Made by a program: the position numbers and the translations under genes. Below the pieces are notes generated by a model. It worked only from the letters and a program-made list of their open reading frames with translations. It ran no database searches and was not told the origin of the DNA. From Macropodus opercularis (lineage: Eukaryota; Chordata; Actinopteri; Anabantiformes; Osphronemidae): a stretch of DNA of 64,000 nucleotides. The DNA lies in NCBI GenBank assembly GCA_030770545.1, contig CM061106.1, forward strand, positions 9,466,001-9,530,000. Reading direction: 5' to 3'. Positions 11,205-19,232 of this stretch are shown piece after piece; position 1 is the stretch's first letter, and every line of letters starts with the position of its first letter.

Positions 11205-14200
11205 GAGCCCCCCCCTTAAGGGCCGGATTCCAGACGGCCCAACCTTGTGTAAACATCCACACAAAGTCGGGCGGGAGGAGGGGGACCCGGAGGAGGGACC
11301 AAACGCAGCGCGCGGTCCTCCCATCACTGTGTTGCCGGGGCCAGGACAGAAGGCGGACGAGCCCCTCCTGGGGTCGCCGGAACAGGAACAGAAGGCGAGC
11401 CCCTCCAGGGGTCGCCGGAGCCGGAAACGAGAAGGCGGACCCCTCCTGGGGTCGCCGGAGCCGGAAACGAGAAGGCGGGCCCCTCCTGGGGTCGCCGGAG
11501 CCGGAAACGAGAAGGCGGGCCCCTCCTGGGGTCGCCAGAGCCGGAAACGAGAAGGCGGGCCCCTCCTGGGGTCGCCAGAGCCGGAAACGAGAAGGCGGGC
11601 CCCTCCTGGGGTCGCCAGAGCCGGAAACGAGAAGGCGGACCCCTCCTGGGGTCGCCAGAGCCGGAAACGAGAAGGCGGACCCCTCCTGGGGTCGCCAGAG
11701 CCGGAAACGAGAAGGCGGACCCCTCCTGGGGTCGCCAGAGCCGGAAACGAGAAGGCGGGCCCCTCCTGGGGTCGCCAGAGCCGGAAACGAGAAGGCGGAC
11801 CCCTCCTGGGGTCGCCAGAGCCGGAAACGAGAAGGCGGGCCCCTCCTGGGGTCGCCAGAGCCGGAAACGAGAAGGCGGACCTCTCCTGGGGTCGCCAGAG
11901 CCGGAAACGAGAAGGCGGACCCCTCCTGGGGTCGCACCTGACGAGGAACAGGAGCCTGTGTGGGCCCTCCAGGCCGCACAATACCAGGACCCCTGGGACG
12001 AGGCAAGAGCAGGGAGCGAGCCCCTCCATAGGGCCGCACATGGCGAGGAACAGGGGCAGGAGCCTGTGTGGACCCTCCAGGCCGCACAATACCAGGACAC
12101 CTGGAACATGACGAGGACAAGAACGGACCCTCCTTGGGACCGCTGGAAACAATGACAGGAGCCTGTGTGGACCCTCCAGGCCGCACAACACCAGGACACC
12201 TGGAACATGGCGAGGACAAGAACGGAGTCGGAAAACGCTTGAAGCAGAGAAACCTGTTGTGGTGTGAGAGCCTGGGTGGTCGGCGTCGGCGGTGGTTGCC
12301 GCGGCGTAGGAGCCAGGGTGGCCGGTGTCGACCGAGGGTGCCGTGGCGTGGAAGCCTGGGCGACCGACGCCGATGACGGCAGTAGTGATGTGGAACCCTG
12401 GGGGGTCGGCGTCGACGGTGGTTACAGTGGCGTGGCGACCTGGGCGGTCGGCGTCTGCCATGGAGAGGACCTCGGGACAGCCGCCGGCGATGGCTACGGA
12501 GCCTAGGTGGGCGTTGTTGGCTCCTGCGGTCGGCTGGTGTGAACCTGAGAGGCTCTCCCGTCTTGGAGGTCGTGGACTGAGCGGCCTCCCTCTGGTCCAT
12601 GGGGACAGGCATGGGCAGAACAGCGCTCTCCAAGGCGGCTGAGACAGGCATGGCCGTTGCAATGTCAGAGCGGCGTGGAGCAACGTGGTCAGAGTCAGAG
12701 CGGCGTGGAGCAACGTGGTCAGAGTCAGAGCGGCGTGGAGCAACGTGGTCAGAGTCAGAGCGGCGTGGAGCAACGTGGTCAGAGTCAGAGCGGCGTGGAG
12801 CAACGTGGTCAGAGTCAGAGCGGCGTGGAGCAACGTGGTCAGAGTCAGAGCGGCGTGGAGCAACGTGGTCAGAGTCAGAGCGGCGTGGAGCAACGTGGTC
12901 AGGGTCAGAGCGGCGTGGAGCAACGTGGTCAGGGTCAGAGCGGCGTGGAACAACGTGGTCAGGGTCAGAGCGGCGTGGAACATCGTGGTCAGGGTCAGAG
13001 CGGCGTGGAACAACGTGGTCAGGGTCAGAGCGGCGTGGAACAACGTGGTCAGAGTCAACATGGCGTGGAACAACGTGGTCAGAGTCAACATGGCGTGGAA
13101 CAACGTGGTCAGAGTCAACATGGCGTGAGGCTGCGTGGTCAGGGTCAGCATGGCGTGAGGCTGCGTGGTCAGGGTCAGCATGGCGTGAGGCTGCGTGGTC
13201 AGGGTCAGCATGGCGTGAGGCTGCGTGGTCAGGGTCAGCATGGCGTGAGGCTGCGTGGTCAGGGTCAGCATGGCGTGAGGCTGCGTGGTCAGCATGGCGT
13301 GGGGGCACTGAAACCTCTCCTCGGTCGTCGGTGGTGAGTATGGCGAGAGCATCCTCCATCTTGACCCACCGAAGGGGTCTGGGGAAGCATGTGTCGCTCC
13401 AGGATAACCTCCACACGTTTACTACCTCCCTCCTTTCCCTCCGGCGAGAGCTAGTGACGACCCGGGAAAACACGGAACCAGGGGGCACTCCAGGAGTGGT
13501 CCAGCATGGAGTGGCCTGACCTGGGACTGGGTGACAGAGAGCGTGAGCGACAGGCTCGGCGTGGCTTGGAGCATGAGGAGAGGGTTCAGGGTGGCGTGGA
13601 ACAGCATGAGGAGAGGGTTCAGGGTGGCGTGGAACAGCATGAGCTGCAGGCTCTGGGTGGCGTGGAACAGCATGAGCTGCAGGCTCTGGGTGGCGTGGAA
13701 CAGCATGAGCTGCAGGCTCTGGGTGGCGTGGAACAGCATGAGCTGCAGGCTCTGGGTGGCGTGGAACAGCATGAGCTGCAGACTCTGGGTGGCGTGGAAC
13801 AGCATGAGCTGCAGACTCTGGGTGGCGTGGAACAGCATGAGCTGCAGACTCTGGGTGGCGTGGAACAGCATGAGCTGCAGACTCTGGGTGGCGTGGAACA
13901 GCATGAGCTGCAGACTCTGGGTGGCGTGGAACAGCATGAGCTGCAGACTCTGGGTGGCGTGGAACAGCATGAGCTGCAGACTCTGGGTGGCGTGGAACAG
14001 CATGAGCTGCAGACTCTGGGTGGCGTGGAACAGCATGAGCTGCAGACTCTGGGTGGCGTGGAACAGCATGAGCTGCAGACTCTGGGTGGCGTGGAACAGC
14101 ATGAGCTGCAGACTCTGGGTGGCGTGGAACAGCATGAGCTGCAGACTCTGGGTGGCGTGGAACAGCATGAGCTGCAGGCGCTTGGTGGCGTGGAACAGCA

Positions 14201-15243
14201 TGAGCTGCAGGCGCTTGGTGGCGTGGAGCAGGAGCTGCAGGCGCTTGGTGGCGTGGAGCAGGAGCTGCAGGCGCTTGGTGGCGTGGAGCATGGGCGGCAG
14301 GTTCTGCGAGGCGTGGAGCATGGGCGGCAGACCTGGCGAGACGTACGGGGGAAGCTGGATGATTAGGACGGCGAGAACTAATGGAGCTTGAATCCGAGTA
14401 GTGAGGGAACGGCTTCGGATCCGTCTGGTCGGAAGCGGTGGTGAGCTCTGCATGGGCACGAGCACGAAGGGTGGCCCAGTAGGCCACGAACTGAGGCAGC
14501 GTCCGCTGCGGAACCGGCTGCATAGTTGGCTCCTCCTGCCTAGACAGCGGTTCGGGGACAGTGAGGCAATGGGCAAAAGACAGGTTCCGAGGCCCTGAGT
14601 TCGTGGAGCTGGACTGGCGTGAAGCCGCATGGCCTTGGCGTGGGGTGACGCACACTGGTGTCGAAAAAAGGGGGTCCCCCTGGTGCTTCAACTCCTTCCA
14701 AATGTCACGAGCCTCCGAGGAAGAGAGGCGAGGAGCGAGCTCTGGTGCAAGGACAGGCTCGAACCTCATGAGACCAGAGGAAAGATCTGTGGTGCCGGAA
14801 GTAGTGCTTGGGTCGGGACCAGATAACACGGCCCGGCGCGCTGGCGGTGGACGAGGCGTGGGCGCAGGCAGTGGACGAGGCGTGGGCGCAGGCAGTGGAC
14901 GAGGCGTGGGCGCAGGCTGTGGACGAGGCGTGGGCGCAGGCTGTGGACGAGGCGTGGGCGCAGGCTGTGGACGAGGCGTGGGCGCAGGCTGTGGACGAGG
15001 CGTGGGCGCAGGCTGTGGACGAGGCGTCTCCCTCTTCCTGAGCCTGGCCTGTCCGGCCAGAATCTCAGGGAACCTCTTGTGAAGCTTTAACTCCGGGTAG
15101 ACAGAATAGTAATTCGTGATCCAGTCCAACGTGGAAATGCGGGTCGGGGAGTCCGTGATGTCCGGGATGGTGTCGAGGAGCTTGAAGAGATTCTGGATCA
15201 TTCCGTTGAAGTCGGGGGTGTGGCCTGATTCAGCGGGCTCCAT
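11005..15243 (-). CDS. 1412-codon low-complexity ORF of the LTR element
   Basis: One uninterrupted minus-strand ORF spans the whole interior. Its ATG is 17 nt after the 5' LTR and its stop is inside the 3' LTR. The first 72 residues are non-repetitive and helix-prone (NGMIQNLFKLLDTIPDITD, TLDWITNYYSVYPELKLHKR), a position where Gypsy elements place Gag, but I cannot align it to any Gag. Then follow TPRPQPAP repeats (8 aa), a unique block about 165 aa long, PESAAHAVPRH-type repeats (11 aa), a second unique block with an RRRERRE cluster, SDHVAPRRSD-type repeats (10 aa), arginine/proline-rich HRRRRPPR repeats, and a region where a 40-bp repeat is read through three frames. It has no zinc knuckle and no D-S/T-G, YxDD or integrase motif. 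It could be a diverged Gag-like protein or non-functional filler kept open by repeat structure. Confidence 0.6.
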   Translation of the reverse strand: MEPAESGHTPDFNGMIQNLFKLLDTIPDITDSPTRISTLDWITNYYSVYPELKLHKRFPEILAGQARLRKRETPRPQPAPTPRPQPAPTPRPQPAPTPRPQPAPTPRPQPAPTPRPLPAPTPRPLPAPTPRPPPARRAVLSGPDPSTTSGTTDLSSGLMRFEPVLAPELAPRLSSSEARDIWKELKHQGDPLFSTPVCVTPRQGHAASRQSSSTNSGPRNLSFAHCLTVPEPLSRQEEPTMQPVPQRTLPQFVAYWATLRARAHAELTTASDQTDPKPFPHYSDSSSISSRRPNHPASPVRLARSAAHAPRLAEPAAHAPRHQAPAAPAPRHQAPAAPAPRHQAPAAHAVPRHQAPAAHAVPRHPESAAHAVPRHPESAAHAVPRHPESAAHAVPRHPESAAHAVPRHPESAAHAVPRHPESAAHAVPRHPESAAHAVPRHPESAAHAVPRHPESAAHAVPRHPESAAHAVPRHPESAAHAVPRHPESAAHAVPRHPEPAAHAVPRHPEPAAHAVPRHPEPAAHAVPRHPEPAAHAVPRHPEPSPHAVPRHPEPSPHAPSHAEPVAHALCHPVPGQATPCWTTPGVPPGSVFSRVVTSSRRRERREVVNVWRLSWSDTCFPRPLRWVKMEDALAILTTDDRGEVSVPPRHADHAASRHADPDHAASRHADPDHAASRHADPDHAASRHADPDHAASRHADPDHAASRHVDSDHVVPRHVDSDHVVPRHVDSDHVVPRRSDPDHVVPRRSDPDHDVPRRSDPDHVVPRRSDPDHVAPRRSDPDHVAPRRSDSDHVAPRRSDSDHVAPRRSDSDHVAPRRSDSDHVAPRRSDSDHVAPRRSDSDHVAPRRSDSDHVAPRRSDIATAMPVSAALESAVLPMPVPMDQREAAQSTTSKTGEPLRFTPADRRSQQRPPRLRSHRRRLSRGPLHGRRRPPRSPRHCNHRRRRPPRVPHHYCRHRRRSPRLPRHGTLGRHRPPWLLRRGNHRRRRPPRLSHHNRFLCFKRFPTPFLSSPCSRCPGVVRPGGSTQAPVIVSSGPKEGPFLSSSCSRCPGIVRPGGSTQAPAPVPRHVRPYGGARSLLLPRPRGPGIVRPGGPTQAPVPRQVRPQEGSAFSFPALATPGEVRLLVSGSGDPRRGPPSRFRLWRPQEGSAFSFPALATPGGARLLVSGSGDPRRGPPSRFRLWRPQEGSAFSFPALATPGGVRLLVSGSGDPRRGPPSRFRLWRPQEGPAFSFPALATPGGARLLVSGSGDPRRGPPSRFRLRRPQEGSAFSFPAPATPGGARLLFLFRRPQEGLVRLLSWPRQHSDGRTARCVWSLLRVPLLPPDFVWMFTQGWAVWNPALKGGALSRSARLPIGPSLGETPPSGEAHHTPIITVTIHTSCTGRSLPVHLILTLITYTWLITHTCVISVPT
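11208..11217 (-). promoter_or_regulatory. Polypurine tract next to the 3' LTR
   Basis: On the minus strand AAGGGGGGGG then CTC directly precedes TGTCA of the 3' LTR. This is the expected position and composition for the plus-strand primer of an LTR retroelement. Confidence 0.8.
11362..11935 (-). repeat. 40-bp tandem repeat array, about 14 units
   Basis: Unit 'ccctcctggggtcgccagag' plus 20 more bases, repeating every 40 bp from about 11400 to 11935 with a shorter leading unit. Only a few positions vary (ccggag/ccagag, gcggac/gcgggc). Because 40 is not a multiple of three, successive units are read in rotating frames, giving a 40-residue super-repeat of three different peptides. Confidence 0.95.
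11940..12500 (-). repeat. Imperfect repeats of about 105 bp and about 48 bp
   Basis: Three copies of a block with 'cctccaggccgcacaa' begin near 11950, 12060 and 12158. From 12262 to 12480 GC-rich units with 'ggtcggcgtcg' and 'ggtggttgcc' recur loosely about every 48 bp and encode the arginine/proline-rich segment. They are more diverged than the neighbouring arrays. Confidence 0.7.
12661..13290 (-). repeat. 30-bp tandem array, about 21 units
   Basis: Unit 'cggcgtggagcaacgtggtc' plus 'agagtcagag', with graded variants (gagtcaacatggcg, gggtcagcatggcgtgaggctgc) along the array. Each unit encodes 10 residues in the long minus-strand ORF. The plus strand is also open but is taken as a shadow. Confidence 0.95.
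13561..14340 (-). repeat. 33-bp tandem array, about 22 units
   Basis: Eighteen exact-length 33-bp units run from 13624 to 14217 ('gtggcgtggaacagcatgag' plus 13 bp). They are flanked by 30- or 33-bp edge variants on both sides. Each unit encodes the 11-residue PESAAHAVPRH-type repeat in the minus-strand ORF. The central units are almost identical, implying recent expansion. Confidence 0.95.
14847..15029 (-). repeat. 24-bp tandem array, 7 full units plus a partial
   Basis: Unit gtggacgaggcgtgggcgca plus ggct/ggca, starting at 14847 and repeating every 24 bp to 15014, with a partial eighth copy. It encodes TPRPQPAP (8 residues) near the ORF N-terminus. Confidence 0.95.
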
Positions 15244-15247
15244 TGTG

Positions 15248-15257
15248 GTCAGATCGT
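15248..15257 (-). promoter_or_regulatory. Candidate self-priming primer-binding site
   Basis: Two nucleotides inside the 5' LTR the sense strand reads ACGATCTGAC. Its exact reverse complement GTCAGATCGT occurs once in the LTR sense strand at 15837-15846 (10972-10981 in the other LTR). The Tf1/sushi group of Gypsy elements is known to prime reverse transcription by folding the 5' end of its own RNA onto such a site. I see no tRNA 3'-end match (no TGG at the start). Confidence 0.5.
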
Positions 15258-15259
15258 AC

Positions 15260-16069
15260 TGTCAGGATCAGTGACTATGGTGGTGTGAGGAGTGGAGCGA
15301 GCTGAATCACGAGACAAGCGTAAGTAGGAGGAGAAGGATTTATTCAGGCGATCATGGGAGGAGAGGGGCGCCGGGGTCTGTCGCAGAGCGGAACCTGGCG
15401 TGGCGGAGACTCCCGTGCCGAACCGAGGGCGATGAACGCCGGGCAAGCCGGGCACCGGCAGACGCTGATGGTTGGGAGCGACAGATCCAGAGCAGGGCTC
15501 CTCCAACCCTGCGTGGAGCTAAGAGCACACAAAAACAACTGAAAGCGAGCCGCGAAGGCTGGTGAGTGCGGACCACAAGGCAGGGCTCCGAAACTGCCAA
15601 ATGAAAACAAGGTGCACTAATGTCTCACGCCGTGTGATCCCTCCGGAGTACAGACACGGCGGACTTCAAAACAGTTCGCCGAGACGTGGTGCGCAGGTTA
15701 ACTCTCACCGCTCCGGAGAGTGACGGGCTGGAGAAAAGCCGGAGCGACGAGACGAGACGAGACGAGACGTGGATCCGAGGTCGGGAACAGGCGCTATGGT
15801 CAAAGTCGTGGGTCCGAGGTCCATGGGTGACGATCGACGATCTGACACTGACAGAACTGTGGAGGAGAGTTATGTAGGCACGCTAATCACACAGGTGTGA
15901 GTGATCAGCCAGGTGTATGTAATCAGGGTGAGAATGAGGTGGACAGGCAGAGAGCGCCCTGTACAGGAAGTGTGGATTGTAACAGTAATGATCGGGGTGT
16001 GGTGAGCTTCTCCACTGGGTGGAGTCTCACCCAGTGAAGGTCCGATCGGCAGCCTTGCCGATCGTGACA
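15260..16069 (-). repeat. 5' LTR (810 bp)
   Basis: Identical to the 3' LTR. Sense-strand landmarks: TGTCACGATCGG start at 16069, stem-loops at 16043-16064 (9-bp arms, 4-nt loop) and 16013-16036 (8-bp arms), TATA-like ACATAAC at 15869-15875, the primer-complementary GTCAGATCGT at 15837-15846, AATAAA at 15339-15344, and TGACA end at 15260. Confidence 0.93.
15837..15875 (-). promoter_or_regulatory. Putative LTR core promoter and transcript 5' end
   Basis: ACATAAC (15875 to 15869, minus strand) is a weak TATA-like box. About 25-30 nt downstream lies GTCAGATCGT, which would be at or near the 5' end of the RNA and complementary to the candidate primer site. If correct, U3 is about 220 bp and R begins near 15846. 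Confidence 0.4.
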
Positions 16070-16079
16070 CATACATTCA

Positions 16080-16640
16080 CAAGTTTCGTGTGTCTTTCCT
16101 TTACGAGATGTTACAAATGCACATTATGTAACAGAGACTTTTTCATAACTGTTGTACTTGATCATAAATATTTTGTCCGGGTGCTTTGTGATAAAAAGGT
16201 AAGAAACATACCGATGTTTTAAACAAACACTGATTTGAAGCAGCAGTTTTTTAAACTTTATTCTAAGAAGCGGAAGCATGGTGAAGTGTTTGCATCAACA
16301 CAGCACAAGAAAATTTATTTAATCCCTTATGCACATATCTGCTCTGAATATTTCTATTATATTATTTTCACTGTCAACAAGTAGTGGCACAAATTGACAC
16401 AAACAAATGAAGAAAAACGGATCCACTTACAGGGACTAAGCACAAGAATTCACAAGCACTGACATTAACCAACATCAAGCACAGCACACATCTACCCTCT
16501 CATTCTATATGTTAATAATGAACTTAGTCAATGTTGTGTTTAGAGCAGTGGACGTGTCCTGGCTTTACAAACGTTGGCTCTAAATGTATTGACCTGTTTA
16601 CTTCCTCATATATAACAAGCTTGTTTTTCACTGTGTTTCA
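16080..16640. other. No gene identified
   Basis: AT-rich flank of the LTR insertion. No ORF, RNA or repeat family could be supported. Confidence 0.5.
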
Positions 16641-16930
16641 CTCACAAATATTCTGTCAAATGGCTCCAACCTGCTTCGCTTTAACATAGAGGTCAGAGCT
16701 CACTGATGGTTACCATGGAAACCCAGCTGCCACAGTTGTCCCGTGATGTGTGTCTTCAAATGGTTTATTTATATAGAGTCAACTGAATAATGGCACATTA
16801 CAAGGTTTACTATGCAGAATTCAACTATATAGAAAACCAACAAATCCCATTTGAGTAATTAATAAACACAACTTTTAATGGAAACATTACCAGGAGTGGG
16901 GATTGAACCCACGAGGACTAACGTCCATTG
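16640..16930 (+). repeat. Segment paralogous to 32868-33100
   Basis: The text 'aatattctgtcaaatggctc', 'ggtcactgatggttaccatggaaac' (here 'agctcactgatgg...') and 'gtttatttatatag' appear in the same order at 32868-33050. The segment runs into the tRNA-Leu gene here and into a decayed tRNA-like end at 33060-33100. It is a small old segmental duplication. Confidence 0.7.
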
Positions 16931-16970
16931 GATCTTAAGTCCAACGCCTTCACCACTCGGCCATCCTGGT
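16888..16970 (-). tRNA. trnL-UAA: tRNA-Leu (UAA anticodon)
   Basis: The minus strand gives an 83-nt class II tRNA. The acceptor stem is ACCAGGA paired with TCCTGGT plus discriminator A. It has a box A TGGCCGAGTGG, an anticodon stem-loop TTGGA-CTTAAGA-TCCAA with anticodon TAA, a long variable arm (TGGACG/AGTCC) and a T arm with GGTTCAATCCC (box B). All stems pair, so it looks functional. One oddity is the lack of a clear TTTT terminator within about 40 nt downstream; the first T4 on that strand is near 16834. Confidence 0.95.
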
Positions 16971-17064
16971 AGAATCTCTTTACATTTTCAGACAGCACAG
17001 GTTATTCTACACATCACTAAATCATATAACTCTGACCATGTCCTAGTCATTAGTTCTGTTGTGT

Positions 17065-17375
17065 CTAACATCTCTGTGGCTCCCTGAAATGTTTGATACC
17101 GTTTTGAGTCATACAGGAAGTAAACTCCTCCAACATGAAGTGTCGTCCATTGTCACTCACAGTTTGTTCAGGCACGTTGTTCCTGGAAAAGATGGACCTA
17201 AGAGCAGCCACTGTCTTTTCTGAGGTGGTTGACTTCATCAGTATCACCTCTGGCCACTTTGAGTGAGCATCCACTGCAACCAGGACCATTGAGCTGATGA
17301 ATGGCCCTGCAAAGCCAACATGCCCCCTCCACCATGGAGCAGATGGCCCCTCCCACGGGTGAAGTGGAGCCTGTG
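17065..17375 (-). mobile_element. Ty3/Gypsy integrase fragment
   Basis: The minus strand reads PWEGPSAPWWRGHVGFAGPF then MVLVAVDAHSKWPEV then NNVPEQTVSDNGRHFMLEEF. This is the integrase catalytic core order, with the D of 'VDAHSKWPEV' and the D of 'SDNG..F'. It breaks off after about 75 more codons and has no flanking RT or LTR. It is a relic of an autonomous Gypsy element, unrelated by position to the intact LTR element 1 kb away. Confidence 0.8.
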
Positions 17376-17399
17376 GTGGTTATCAGGTTATTGTAAAGG

Positions 17400-19225
17400 C
17401 ATCAATTAATCATCATCACATGAACGGTTTAAAACAGGAGGAAGTAAGGGACGAGTTGAATGAACAAGCCTATGTACTGGAGAGACACAAAAGGAAGAGA
17501 CACACAGATGAGTGATATGAGGTGTATGATAAAAGAATGGAGGAGGTAGAAGCACCCAGCTCTAAAGGATGGAGAGAGGATAGAGGCTGCAAATACTGAG
17601 AAGCAGAAGTGATGGCTGAGAAGTTTGTGTTGATTCATAGAGAACGTCCCAGAGGAAGGAAGCGACAGAAGAAGAGAAATAGAACGAGAGGATGTCACAA
17701 AGGAAAGAGGATGAACCAGAGGAAGAGAATGAAATGTTCCCTATGGAAGAGCTCTGTTCAAAACACGGACACAGAGATAGATGGTAAAGCTACAGTCTGT
17801 TACAACATGTCAGAGACACTGGGCTAGAGAGACTATTAGAACTGTCCAACAGCACAGGAGGAGGGGAAGGAAGCTGTTATTGTCCCAAACAGGAAGCCAG
17901 GGAACAATGTGAGTGATCCAGGAAAATACAGACGATAGTGTTGACATCAAATGTGTGTAAATGAATAGAAAGAACAGAGTAAGAAATGTTGGTTTATAGC
18001 TAGAAAAAGACCAGAGAGGTTGTGGTTTTCACGACGGGCTGGTTAACAGGATGTGAGGCTTGTTATGTGGAGGTGCTGCACCTTTAAGGACGTCAACGCC
18101 GTTAAACACCACAGAAGAATGGGTTTACACCAGAGAACAATCTCTCCCACGGTGTCTCTGACAGTGACGCCTCCATGGTTATTGCCGCAGGTGTCAGTTG
18201 ATTTGTACCTTCTAGACAACAATCACCATCTGAAAGAGTCGGATATTCACCAGGGTGAGTGGAGGAAAGGCTTCAGTACAAGGGTTATATTGAGGTTTAT
18301 ACAGATGGATCCAAGGATCCAAGCACAGGAACTACAGGTTATGGATTCACTATTCCAGCTTTTCAAGTTTCTGTAAACCAAAGAACATCAGACCATCTCG
18401 CCGTGTACACAGTAGAATTGTTGGCCATTACAGCAGCTTTACAGTGGGTAGAACAAACCAAACCATTTAAAGTCATTCTGTGCTCAGACTCCAGCTCAGC
18501 AATAATATCTGTTAAAACCTTTTCATCCCAAAGTAGACAGAATATAGTCAATGAAATATATGAAACTATTCAGAATACAAAAGTTAAAAATACCAGTTAC
18601 CTTTATGTGGATACCAGCCCACACAGGAATAGAAGGGAATGAGAAGCCGACTCACTGGCAAAGGAAACAAGCAGGACGTTATCATGGACATTTCTCTTAG
18701 CAAAGCAGAAGCAAAAACCATAATTAAAAGTAAAATCTTCAGAAAATGGCAACACAACTGGGACACAGGAAAAACAGGCAGACATCTGTATAACATTCAG
18801 AAGGAAGTGAGGAAGATGAGGCAACAGGAGGAAACACAAAGGAGAACAATGTAATATCACGGTTAAGACTCGGTCACACAAAACTGAATAAGTCACTGCA
18901 CCGAACAGGGAAACACCAGACGGGTCTGTGTAGGTTCTGTTAATCAGAGGAGTCAGTAGAACACGTGTTATGTCTCTGTCAAGCATAGAGGTCAGAGAGG
19001 GAGACATTGAGGAGATCACTGGAAGAACAGGAGACACAGGATTAGATCTGAAACACAGACTCAGTCAGTCAAGAAGATATAGAACATTACTGACATTTCT
19101 GATAAACACAGGACTAATAGGTAGAGTGTAGATTTTTTTCTTTTAAATCCTGATCCACACTCCAGCAGATGGCGGTAATGCACCTCATCACTGGATGCCA
19201 CCCGCCATAAAACTAGAAGAAGAAG
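17400..19225 (+). mobile_element. Decayed LINE with RT N-terminus, RNase H and 3' tail
   Basis: Broken plus-strand pieces occur in order. A pre-RT block (EMAEKFV-like, then GKATVCYNMSETLG near 17780) comes first. RT motif 0/1 text VIVPNRKPGNNVSDPGKYR lies near 17880. A gap where the RT core should be is followed by an RNase H domain from 18259 (YIEVYTDGSKDPSTGTTGYG, VELLAITAALQWVEQ, CSDSSSAI, and in a shifted frame WIPAHTGIEGNE). A C-terminal Cys block (GLCRFC, SVEHVLCLC) lies near 18930. It ends with the typical fish tail 'cacactccagcagatggcgg...ccgccataaaac' and (AAG)n. Domain order and tail suit the I/Nimb-type RNase H LINEs. It is internally deleted and frameshifted. Confidence 0.8.
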
Positions 19226-19232
19226 AAGAAGA
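19205..19232 (+). repeat. (GAA)n tail microsatellite
   Basis: agaagaagaagaagaagaag directly after the LINE 3' end, as expected for its terminal simple repeat. Confidence 0.85.

Larger units (their letters stand above)
10395..16069 (-). mobile_element. Non-autonomous LTR retroelement, 5675 bp, with 5-bp target duplication
   Basis: Two 810-bp direct repeats (10395-11204 and 15260-16069) start TGTCA and end TGACA in inverted symmetry. The 5-bp CATAC occurs on both sides (10390-10394 and 16070-16074) as the target-site duplication. Read side by side, the two LTRs show no difference, so the insertion is young or has been gene-converted. The element is oriented on the minus strand: the ORF starts 17 nt inside the 15.2-16.1 kb LTR and a purine tract lies against the other LTR. 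The 4055-bp interior has one long ORF and no recognisable protease, RT, RNase H or integrase, so mobility would need enzymes from another element. TG..CA ends with a 5-bp duplication suit Ty3/Gypsy. Confidence 0.92.

Noticed and set aside
12599..14391. Long plus-strand open frames (up to about 300 codons) across the 30- and 33-bp arrays
   Set aside because: They exist because the short units lack stops in those frames. They begin and end with the arrays and have no promoter or unique coding sequence.
11362..15029. Regular repeats of 24-40 bp resembling a CRISPR array
   Set aside because: There are no unique spacers between repeats, the units abut directly, and the setting is a eukaryotic LTR element.
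17609..18642. Host gene reading of the plus-strand frames at 17.6-18.6 kb
   Set aside because: Their order and motifs (pre-RT, RT block, RNase H, Cys block, GGCGGTAATGCACC tail) identify a LINE relic.
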